This document shows, piece by piece, positions 29,339 through 37,802 of a stretch of 64,000 nt of DNA. The translations under genes were made by a program, and so were the position numbers. The notes under the pieces are model-generated. The model did no database searches. It saw nothing but the letters and a program-made list of their open reading frames with translations, and was not told the origin of the DNA. This DNA is from Leishmania martiniquensis (lineage: Eukaryota > Euglenozoa > Kinetoplastea > Trypanosomatida > Trypanosomatidae), in NCBI RefSeq assembly GCF_017916325.1, contig NC_090159.1, positions 291,501 to 355,500 of the forward strand. The letters are read 5' to 3'. How positions within the stretch are numbered: position 1 is the stretch's first letter; every line of letters begins with the position of its first letter.

Positions 29339-32300
29339 ATGCAACCCGAGCCCACACGGAGAGCGCCTGTGGCAGCCAAAGCCACGCCATCCCCTCCGTC
29401 AGCAGAGACGCCATTGCACAGCCGCCGCACGCGACAGGAATTGGCGCTGCTGTTTTGGTTGGAAGCTGCGTGCGCTGCACCGGAGCCACGCACCCCGACT
29501 CCTGCCGACTGCGCCTCCGCACCCCTCAGCTCCACGGGCGCCTCGGTGACAACGTCAGTGGTGGTGACGGCCAAGAGAAAATCCACGGAGAGCCGTGCGC
29601 CACCACCACCACCTCTGGAGGGGCCAGCGGAGCAGCACCCGCGGCACGGCGGCGCACCGACCGAGCATGCGCCCTCGCTGAAGGCGTTGATCGCCGCCGG
29701 CGAAGCTGCGGCAGCTGCGTCCTCGGCTCCTCCTGAGCAGGCCCTGACGGCGGTACCCTCCTCACCACCGGGTGAGGTGGAAGGGGGTGGAGATGGGGGT
29801 GGCCTCGCAAGGGCAGCGGTTCCGCCCGATAACCACCGCACAGTAAGCTCAAGTCCACCTCCTCAACTTGTCGGGGACAGGGGCCCGCGCCGCCGTTTAG
29901 TGGTCGCCGATGCACTGCCGCTCTTCGGCGCCCTTCTCGGTGGCCGTCTCGGCCCGGTGGCGGTGGATGTGCAGCTGCAGGGGCACACGCGCCTCCTGAG
30001 GCATCCGCAGCAATTCGAAGCGGCGCTGCAAGCGTACGAGAGGCAAAGCGCAGGCGAGCTGCGAGAGGCTTTGAGCGGCGTGCAGCCATTCTTTCTCCTG
30101 TGCAACGGAGGCGGAGCAGACCTGCGTTGGACTCCTTTAGGCGCGTCCGAGGGCGGAATGCATGACGACGGTCACCCGCAGCCGGCACTCGGCCCTGAGG
30201 CGCCGCCCGCCTCCCTAGTGCTCTATACGATGCACCCTGCGAAAGACTACCCTATTTTGCCCCTCCTCGCCCAGCTGCTGCGAGCGCCGCAGGTCACGAA
30301 GCTCCTCCTCCACAGTCGGCTGCTCTATCGCCTACTCTTTCTGTTTCTAGGGACAGATCGAGTGGACCTGTGCAGCGTTGTCGACCTGCCAACCTGGACG
30401 GCGCTGGGGCAGCAGCTGCGACCCTCCCTCGCAACGCTCTTTCATCTGCCCACGGAGGGTGTCGAGCGCTTATCGCAAGTGTCGGCGGCGCTTCCGTCGG
30501 AGGCGCAGCAGCTGCTCGACGAGGAGACGCAGTCGATTGCCCAGGAGCCGCTGCAAGAGCAACCGTCACTCGATAAGGCTTGGCATGTGAGGAACGACGA
30601 CGACTCCGAGTCCGGCAGTGTCGAGGAGGGGCGCATAGACAGCAGCAGCGGTGCCGACGATACTGAGGATGGTGGAGAGATGGGGCGCGACGTTGGGGGC
30701 ACTTCTCAAATGGGGGTGGCAGAGGACGAACCAATAGATGCGGTGCAGCTTCTTCATCGCATTCAGCCGTTAGCCGAGCAGCCCCTCAACGGTAACAACG
30801 GCAGCGGCAGCGGCGCCGCGACCCTCCGCTCCGGCTCAGCTGCTCGAACAGCCGGGGTGAAGCGTCGCCTCTTGCGCTCTCATCAGCCGTATCGTCGCCA
30901 CCGCCAGGACAGCGGCCCGCCTCCTTCCTCAGCCTCGTACGCGGACACCTCTGCTCTCGCGGACATCTGCTACGGGCTGAAGGCGGTAACGCTATTTTTT
31001 ACGCATGTGCTGGCGAGGCTGCTGGACTTGGTCGATCCCGGGGCGACAGGCGCGGCTGCATCCCTTCTCGGGATCGCCGCTCTGCCACAGGCGACCGCGC
31101 GCTGCGGCAGCGTCGCCCTAGCGTCGCCGACGTCAGCGGTGCGGTACCGCCTCTCCCCATCCGAGCTATGTGCGCTGCGCACCTACGCGGATTTTCTCTG
31201 CGAGCTCATGGCCTATCACGGTGTCTTCGTGAACGACGCAGCGATGCACGAGATGCTGAGAATGTTGGACGTTCAAATGGCAACGATCGAAGACTTGGGA
31301 CGGCGTGTCGCAGCAGCTCTTCTGACCAATAGGGAGGCTACCGCGTTTGGGGCTGCCCCAAGGGAGGCGAAGTGCCTTGAGTGGAGCATTGAAACGGTTC
31401 ATGAGTGCCTGGCTTGGCTTACCGGCGCTGCAACGCCGTCCGAGACGCCGCGAGCGCTGGACGTGAACTACCTGCGCCTCCTGGAGGCGCAGGCAAGGAG
31501 CAGCATCGACGCCCGGGCAGCGGAGCTTCGCCTAGGGTGCCAGCTGGTGTGTGCGTGGATCGCCTACCAAGACCGGGCTGCTGCCAAGGCACGGCTGCAG
31601 GATGTTTTCAGGAAGGTTTCGGATAGGCTGCACGTGCGCGTGCTGGAGCACCCGCGTGCTGCCCCTACGTCGTCCTGCGCTACTGCTTCGGGTGCATCTG
31701 GGGCACCGGCGCCCCAGGTGTGCTACTCGATTCACCCGGACTGGGTGCTGCACAACACATCGACGGGCCGCATCTTCTCCGCCCTTCCAAACGTGCAGAA
31801 CCTGCCGAGGCAGTCACCCCGCACAACGTTTCCCATTCACGCGCTTTCCACCACGCAAAGCAGCAGTGACAGCCGCTGCGGAGACGAATCGCTGCACCCC
31901 TCCGGCTACGTTGGCCCGCCCGCCGTAGAAGATGTCGATCGATGGTTGTCGCTCGCGGAGGCCGGCGCGGCTGATCAGGAGTCGCCTGCGCCGCTCCTTT
32001 TCCCCGAGCACCCGCAATGGACACTGCGGCACCTCTACCGCGCCCCTCCCGGTTGTGTGCTCGTCTCCTTCGACTTTAACCAACTCGAGCTGCGCCTCCT
32101 CGCCCACCTCAGCGGCGACGCTGCTCTGCAGGAGCACCTGTCTGCCAATGTAGACGTTTTGGCGTGCGTAACAGCCAGCGTGCTGCGCCTGCCATCCATC
32201 GATCGTGTGCACCCACAGCAGCGGCAAGCCATAAAGGTGGTGGTGTATGGCCTCCTCTACGGCATGGGGCCCGACTCGATGGACTTGCGTATCAGAAAAA

Positions 32301-32872
32301 TTAGCGAAGATTTTGCGGCAGAAAAGCAACAGCAGCAGCAGTCCGGAGAGGGCAAAGCGGCCTCAACCGCGCCGACGCCCATCTCTGCACGCGATCTTCT
32401 CAAGCGCTTCTATCATGTCTACCCGCGCATCGAGAGGTATCTTCGTGAAACTCGGCAAGAGGCGCTACACTCCTTCGCGGTGGAGACGCTGTCCGGCCGC
32501 AAGTCCCTCGTTGCCGAGACGGACGCGAACCGAAGAAAGCAGCGCGCTGTGGCGCAGGCCGTACAAGGCGGCGCGGCAGACGTGCTGCACAGTGCCATGC
32601 GGGCCGTCCATCAGCAGCGCCACAGCCTGCTGCCGTATCTCCCTGCTGCACCGCTGGCGTTGGTGATGACCATCCACGACGAACTCGTCTATGCCGTTCC
32701 GCGGGTTGCGGTTGAGGAAGTGGTGCGGGGGGTGCAGCGTATTCTGGAGGATCAGGCGCGACAACTGCGACTGACCGTACCCCTGCCGGTGTCCGTGCGG
32801 GTCGGGCACTCTTTTGGGGAACTGACGGAGTTCCACGCTGCAAGGGTTGAGGCTTGGGGACTAGGTGGCTGA
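29339..32872 (+). CDS. Family A DNA polymerase, polymerase theta-like, without helicase domain
   Basis: 1177 residues from ATG 29339. The first ~550 residues are low-complexity and acidic with scattered folded blocks. The C-terminal ~550 are a family A polymerase. It has a thumb/palm entry (MAYHGVFVNDAAMHEML) and the POLQ-like TGRIFSALPNVQNLPRQ. Motif A is SFDFNQLELRLLAHLSGD with D912, motif B RQAIKVVVYGLLYGMG from R962, and motif C MTIHDELVY with H1113, D1114 and E1115. Both catalytic Asp are present. An insertion between the NLPR block and motif A is where POLQ has one. No SF2 helicase motifs are visible, unlike animal POLQ; trypanosomatids are known to carry a polymerase-only theta-like enzyme implicated in damage tolerance. 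A theta rather than nu assignment rests on motif wording. Likely nuclear, in translesion synthesis or end joining. Confidence 0.85.
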   Translation: MQPEPTRRAPVAAKATPSPPSAETPLHSRRTRQELALLFWLEAACAAPEPRTPTPADCASAPLSSTGASVTTSVVVTAKRKSTESRAPPPPPLEGPAEQHPRHGGAPTEHAPSLKALIAAGEAAAAASSAPPEQALTAVPSSPPGEVEGGGDGGGLARAAVPPDNHRTVSSSPPPQLVGDRGPRRRLVVADALPLFGALLGGRLGPVAVDVQLQGHTRLLRHPQQFEAALQAYERQSAGELREALSGVQPFFLLCNGGGADLRWTPLGASEGGMHDDGHPQPALGPEAPPASLVLYTMHPAKDYPILPLLAQLLRAPQVTKLLLHSRLLYRLLFLFLGTDRVDLCSVVDLPTWTALGQQLRPSLATLFHLPTEGVERLSQVSAALPSEAQQLLDEETQSIAQEPLQEQPSLDKAWHVRNDDDSESGSVEEGRIDSSSGADDTEDGGEMGRDVGGTSQMGVAEDEPIDAVQLLHRIQPLAEQPLNGNNGSGSGAATLRSGSAARTAGVKRRLLRSHQPYRRHRQDSGPPPSSASYADTSALADICYGLKAVTLFFTHVLARLLDLVDPGATGAAASLLGIAALPQATARCGSVALASPTSAVRYRLSPSELCALRTYADFLCELMAYHGVFVNDAAMHEMLRMLDVQMATIEDLGRRVAAALLTNREATAFGAAPREAKCLEWSIETVHECLAWLTGAATPSETPRALDVNYLRLLEAQARSSIDARAAELRLGCQLVCAWIAYQDRAAAKARLQDVFRKVSDRLHVRVLEHPRAAPTSSCATASGASGAPAPQVCYSIHPDWVLHNTSTGRIFSALPNVQNLPRQSPRTTFPIHALSTTQSSSDSRCGDESLHPSGYVGPPAVEDVDRWLSLAEAGAADQESPAPLLFPEHPQWTLRHLYRAPPGCVLVSFDFNQLELRLLAHLSGDAALQEHLSANVDVLACVTASVLRLPSIDRVHPQQRQAIKVVVYGLLYGMGPDSMDLRIRKISEDFAAEKQQQQQSGEGKAASTAPTPISARDLLKRFYHVYPRIERYLRETRQEALHSFAVETLSGRKSLVAETDANRRKQRAVAQAVQGGAADVLHSAMRAVHQQRHSLLPYLPAAPLALVMTIHDELVYAVPRVAVEEVVRGVQRILEDQARQLRLTVPLPVSVRVGHSFGELTEFHAARVEAWGLGG

Positions 32873-33553
32873 GGGAGGGGGAAAGGGCGCGTCGCAGCAC
32901 CTCCACGGCTGCATCTGAGCGGGCAAACATCAGGTGATCCTCCTGAAGACGTATCAGCCATCGCTCCCGCCCCCCTTCTCTCTCTCTCTTTCGTGCGCTT
33001 CAGTCTTTCATGACAGCGCTCCTGCCATTAGCGCCCGTCTCTTCACCCCACACGCGCGCACCAACTTGTCTCCCTATACCTTTGTTTCCCTTCGCCCACC
33101 CACCCCATCCCGTCCCTCTCTCTGCCTTCATAGAAGGGGCATGCTCCAGGGTGTACCCCTCCCCTCTTCCCTCCCCTCCATGTCCATGAATACGTGGCCT
33201 GTGCGCACATCCGTGTGAATGTGTTCGGGCTATTTTTGTGTGTCCGACAGCTACCAGGCGAGCATCCGTCATGGCGGCGGAGGCGCGGGCGGGTGGGCGG
33301 ATGGAGTAGCCCCCACTGCTCACCCCTCCTCTACCCTAACGCTTCACTACACTGACGTCCTGTGGTGGCGTTTTTATTGGTGAATCGCGGGCACACACAC
33401 ACACATGCTGATGTTTGCGTGCGTCCGTGTGCGAAGTTATCTGCTACTCCTTCGTGGTCCTCCCTCCCCTCCTTTCCCCCCTTACGCGCTGGTGTGCCTT
33501 TGCACAGCCGCTCTCCGCCTCTTTTCTCATTGTTCCCCTCTCCCCGAGATCGC
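32873..33553. other. Intergenic spacer
   Basis: No gene seen. CT-rich tracts near 32968-32992 and 33465-33482, CA run near 33391-33403. In-frame sequence upstream of 33554 has no ATG. Confidence 0.45.
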
Positions 33554-36500
33554 ATGTTTGGCTTTGGGGGCTTTGGCGGCTCCGCCAGCGGTGGTGCACC
33601 TCCGCTGATCAGTGCACCTGGCAGAGGTGGCGGTGTACTAGGCGCACCCACCAACGCCGTTTTCTCTGCAGCTGGCGGGCCGGCGCCGATGAGCGGCCTC
33701 AGCAACCCTAGCAGTGGTCCCAGTGCACTTCACAAAGCCGGCGATGCTAGGTTAGGAAGCTTCTCCCGCTTCGGAGGAAGCCATCACAACGCCCCTTCGC
33801 TGGTGTTTGGCGGTGCAGCGTCCATCAAGATTGGCGATGGCGGCAGCAACATCACCAGCCACGGCGGCAATTTCAACATGAGCGGCTCGCAACGTGGCCT
33901 TCGGCCCAAGAGCGAGGCAGCTCTGCCCCTTTCAAATATCCCCACCTTCGGCACTGGTGCAACACTGCCCTCTCCTTCGCTGGGCGCGTATACCATCCCC
34001 GCCGACCTAGCAGTCGCCACAGTGCCGTCGCCGTCTTACGCCGCAATTACCTCGACAGCGGCGCCCGTATTTGCGGCGCCGGCATTTTCGGCGGTGCTGC
34101 CGCTCCCTTCGATGCCCGCATCGGGCGACGGTGGGATCCCGGGTGGCGGCGGCAGCGGCAGCGGTGTGCTGAGCTCGGGAAATGTGTTCTTCACCGCCCC
34201 ACAAAAGGGTCAAGAGGGCAATGGCAGTGGTCACAAGCGTGCGAGAGCGTTGGCGGCCGCCGCACCGGTGCTGGCATCTGCAGAAACGCAGAGCACCCCA
34301 GGCGCCAGGGACGCAGGTGGGTCTGTCCTCGGCTCGGCTTTCACAGCTTTCGGTACCACCGGCACAGGCGGCAGTGTCGCCAGCGGCCCTACGCCTCTGC
34401 CGCTGATGTCATCTGTCTTTGGTGCTCCTGTGCCAAGTGTCGACAGGTCCGCCGCTGCCCTATCCACCCTTGCGACGACTTTCAGCTCCCCTGCGGCAGC
34501 GCCGGCGCATGCCGCGGCAGCAACGGAGCCTATTTCACTCACCTCCGTTTCGGTGCCGCCACCGAGTGCATTTGGCGCTTCCGTGCTCGGTAGCGCTTCC
34601 GCTGCAGCGGTAGCGGCGCCTCGTCCTCCTCCGGCGGCGGCGGCGGCGAAGACCTCAGCTACCGGGGCGAAGAAGAGCAGCAGCGCCTTTAGCGCGCCAC
34701 CATCAAAGATCCAAGCACCGATCGCCTCCGCCTTTACAGCTGCCCTACCAGAGGCGCCCGGGTCGGCACCGCCTGCGAGTATGTCAGAGGAGCGTGCGGT
34801 ACCGCACAGCGGCAGCATTGAGTCTACAAGCTCCCATGTGAGCCCCTTCGCCCGCGCTGTCCTCTCAGCCGGTGCGACGCCGGCACCGTCTACTACCGCA
34901 TCCGCCTTCAGCCCTGCAGCCTCTGGGCTAGGTCCCGCGGGTGGCGGTGGGGCAGGCAGAGGTGGCTCCGTGTTCACTGCAGCGGCCGCCACCCCTGCAC
35001 GCTCGGCCGCGTCGTTCTTCGGCGCCTCCGCAGCCTCTGGGAAAGCACCGCCATCGCCGGCGCCATCGAAGGCGCTTGACACCGGTGCGCATGGCGGTGC
35101 TGCTACTGGGCGGCGCCGAGGCCGCTCCGCACCTCGCAGCAATGCCGGTGAAGGTAGTGGCAGCGGCAGCGGCGGTTCTGCTCGCCCCTGCCCAAGCAGC
35201 CTTGACCCGACTGCCTCGCCGCCGGTTCGTGGCTCTCGCCTAGAGATACCAGCGCCGCGCCACGGACAGCGTCGGCCGGTGTCACTGCCCCCGCATAAAC
35301 AGAAGCCGCCAACGGCCCTGGCACTCCTGGACAAGCTCCCCATCCCGCCACTGCCCACAGATGAAAAGAGGTTGTGCATCGCTGCCCGTCTATGCAAGTC
35401 GTTCCTCATACAGCTTGCCTCCGACGAGACCTCGGGAGGCCACGGCAGAGGCGACGCGCCCTCCAGCAGAGACGAGGGCATCGTCAAGACCCTCGAGCAC
35501 GCCTTCTTCGGTGTGGTTGGCATCGAGGGCGTGTACGGTGATTTTGGTAAAACAGCTAGCGAGATGCTTGCCCTTTGGGAAGGGCACGTGCGGCCAATGG
35601 TCTCTGACTGCGGCACCCGCGACGCTGACCGTGGCCGCCTTTCTTTCCCGGGAGAGATGTGGATCGCATTGTTCGCCCTCGGCACATACCTCAACACCAT
35701 TCTATCCACCCTTCAGTGCGGCAAGACGGGCGGTCACGCCGCGTTGTCCTCGGCCCCCGTCTCGGTGACGGACTTGGCAGCCTACAAGGCGGGTCTCCGA
35801 GCCCATCCCGTCGAGGCGCTTACGGACGCCTGCCACTACGCCAACGAGCTCAGCGAGCTGCTGCAAGCGCTTTTCCAGCGCGGCGGCGAGGCTGATGCCC
35901 CGCCGTACAGTGTCATCCCGGTGGTGCTGCGGCGCGTGCGTAGCGTCTTTGACGAGGCCACTGCGCGCGGCGTCGCGACGGTGCAGTCGAACCTGAACAC
36001 AGTCACGTCGAAGCTGTTTGGCGTCCTGAACAGACGGGTGAAGGCGTCGGCGGTGCAACAGCTCAGCGAACCTTGCGGGCCGCCGCGATGGCTGCTGACA
36101 TACGACTCGAAGGAGAGCGAGTGCCTCCTACATAGCTTCGCCTACCTCATCATGGAGATGATCGCCGCAGATGCCCCGATGAGCGACGACGTGGATCTCT
36201 TCATCTCAGCCTTTCATGAATGCTTCCCATCAGCGCTGGCGGAGAGATGTATGCTTTACTATCGCCGAGCCTGCGCGCTACTCCGGCAGCCTCTCTGCAT
36301 GTCGCTCGTCGAGGAGGCCGCTTCACTGCTGGCGAAGGCGACCGTTGTATACCCGCCCGACGCTCCACTGCACAACAAGCGCGTGCTCCAAGTGAAGTTG
36401 TTGGCAGCGGAGGTAGCACTGGGGCGGCTGCCGCCGGACGAGGATTGGCTCGCCCTGGAGGTTCCACAGCTCGTTGACGTTGTGAACGCGCTCAAGACGT

Positions 36501-36847
36501 CGCGTTTGGACCTCCTCGACGCGGCATTGGCGATGCACGGGCCTTTCTTCGTAAGCATTGGCGTGCACAACGTCTTGTGCGTGGCGCGCCAGCGTCTCGC
36601 ACTGTTAATGGTCGTGAAGTTTTATCTGACGCACGGGTGTGAGAGTCGCCTGTGCGTGTCGGAGATGGTCCGATACCACCGCCTCCCCTACTCGGCGGCG
36701 GATGCGGGGGTCGTGTGGTTGCTGCCACTCCTCGTGGAGAAGCAGATGAACGGCGTGCTAGACCATGACTACCTCATCCTGAGCGCCAAGACGCCGTTCG
36801 ACAATTATGTGCGCGAGTCGCTCGCCGCCGCTGCAGCTACGGCATGA
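33554..36847 (+). CDS. FG-repeat protein with C-terminal PCI domain of the PCID2/Thp1 type (TREX-2-like)
   Basis: 1097 residues from ATG 33554. The first ~520 residues are disordered Gly/Ser/Ala/Pro sequence with about ten FG dipeptides (MFGFGGFGG, SRFGG, LVFGG, PTFGT, TAFGT, SVFGA, SAFGA, SFFGA), as in nucleoporins. A basic patch (GRRRGRSAPR, about 519) precedes a helical region from ~600. Residues ~890-1085 match PCID2/Thp1 closely in order: YYRRACALL, a long helix pair, LEVPQLVDVVNALKTSRLDL, ALAMHGPFFVSIGVHNVL, then LLVEKQMNGVLDHDYLILSA and KTPF, the winged-helix end of the PCI fold. Thp1/PCID2 binds Sac3/GANP and DSS1 in TREX-2, which links mRNA export to nuclear pores. In opisthokonts FG repeats belong to Sac3/GANP or to nucleoporins, not to Thp1. 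Domain identification is by eye but detailed; the TREX-2 role is inferred. Confidence 0.75.
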   Translation: MFGFGGFGGSASGGAPPLISAPGRGGGVLGAPTNAVFSAAGGPAPMSGLSNPSSGPSALHKAGDARLGSFSRFGGSHHNAPSLVFGGAASIKIGDGGSNITSHGGNFNMSGSQRGLRPKSEAALPLSNIPTFGTGATLPSPSLGAYTIPADLAVATVPSPSYAAITSTAAPVFAAPAFSAVLPLPSMPASGDGGIPGGGGSGSGVLSSGNVFFTAPQKGQEGNGSGHKRARALAAAAPVLASAETQSTPGARDAGGSVLGSAFTAFGTTGTGGSVASGPTPLPLMSSVFGAPVPSVDRSAAALSTLATTFSSPAAAPAHAAAATEPISLTSVSVPPPSAFGASVLGSASAAAVAAPRPPPAAAAAKTSATGAKKSSSAFSAPPSKIQAPIASAFTAALPEAPGSAPPASMSEERAVPHSGSIESTSSHVSPFARAVLSAGATPAPSTTASAFSPAASGLGPAGGGGAGRGGSVFTAAAATPARSAASFFGASAASGKAPPSPAPSKALDTGAHGGAATGRRRGRSAPRSNAGEGSGSGSGGSARPCPSSLDPTASPPVRGSRLEIPAPRHGQRRPVSLPPHKQKPPTALALLDKLPIPPLPTDEKRLCIAARLCKSFLIQLASDETSGGHGRGDAPSSRDEGIVKTLEHAFFGVVGIEGVYGDFGKTASEMLALWEGHVRPMVSDCGTRDADRGRLSFPGEMWIALFALGTYLNTILSTLQCGKTGGHAALSSAPVSVTDLAAYKAGLRAHPVEALTDACHYANELSELLQALFQRGGEADAPPYSVIPVVLRRVRSVFDEATARGVATVQSNLNTVTSKLFGVLNRRVKASAVQQLSEPCGPPRWLLTYDSKESECLLHSFAYLIMEMIAADAPMSDDVDLFISAFHECFPSALAERCMLYYRRACALLRQPLCMSLVEEAASLLAKATVVYPPDAPLHNKRVLQVKLLAAEVALGRLPPDEDWLALEVPQLVDVVNALKTSRLDLLDAALAMHGPFFVSIGVHNVLCVARQRLALLMVVKFYLTHGCESRLCVSEMVRYHRLPYSAADAGVVWLLPLLVEKQMNGVLDHDYLILSAKTPFDNYVRESLAAAAATA

Positions 36848-37802
36848 TATCCAGCGCGGGGTGAGACGGGCGTGTGGTGATGCGCGACGAGCGCACTTTG
36901 TGCCCGAACTTTCTAAACGCTTTCCCCCTTCGATATGTTGCCTCGTGAGGAGGATAAAGAGAGTGAGCAGTCCGTGTTTGTACACACCGCATACCGCGTG
37001 CCTGCCCTCCCCTCCTCCCCTATGTTCGCGCTCTGTGCCGAAGAAAAGAGAAAGAGGGGAGAGGAGGCAGTGAGTGGTGAAGAAATGGAAGCGGCGAGGA
37101 GCGCACAATCAGCATCGAAGGGGCGCGCACGCCCGTATGCCTCTGCGAAACATTTGGCAGTATCACGGTTGAAGCCGCGCCTCGAGGAATGGATTGTGAA
37201 TGCCTCAGGCTGCGAAGGAACGACGGGGCGAGAGGCATACGGGAGAGCGCTGCCGCGTCGTCTGTCCCTCACCGTGAAGACGAGGCAGATGCGTCAGCTA
37301 CAGCTTTGGTGACTGTGGTTCTCCTGGTCCCCGTCTCCGCCACAATGCTGTAGTGCAGCCGTCTCACCATTGCGTAGCTGCCCTTTTTTTTCCTCCCCCA
37401 TGCGACGACTGCGTGGTTGCCGTACTCTCGCTGTGACCCTCAACCCCCTCCCTTTCCTCCCTCCCCCTTTTTCGCCACTGGATCTGCACACCTTTCCTGT
37501 CACTCGAACCCGCGCACACGTCTGCGCGTGCGCATCGGAGCAACTCGCCACAGACTCGGGTGGATTTTTTTGGGGGGCGGGTGCAGTGCAGCGCCTCCCT
37601 CGACGCGGCCAACAAAGCAGCAACCGCACATCGGTACGGAGGCGGTAGGAAGCTCTCCTGCACATTGTGCACACACATTCATAGACACGGAAGAAGCAAT
37701 AGACTTGCACACGCGCACCCACAACTGTGTGCGGCGGCCTCCTCCTCCTCCCCGCTCCACCGTGTTCACGCTCTCTGCAAAAACACCCGCCAAGCTACCA
37801 AG
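36848..37802. other. Intergenic spacer
   Basis: No convincing gene. An ATG-started frame at 36935-37312 (125 codons) sits in the presumed 3' UTR but shows no recognisable features. T/C-rich tracts at 37381-37400 and 37440-37475 precede MCM5. Confidence 0.45.

Noticed and set aside
34231..35709. 492-codon minus-strand frame opposite the FG region
   Set aside because: Antisense of a low-complexity Ala/Gly/Ser coding region; repetitive reading without domain.
36935..37312. 125-codon ATG-started frame after the FG-PCI gene
   Set aside because: Composition matches UTR, no motif or conserved-looking block, and no pyrimidine tract immediately upstream.
37560..37802. Upstream extension of the MCM5 frame
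   Set aside because: No ATG; sequence is spacer-like and MCM5 length is normal from 37803.
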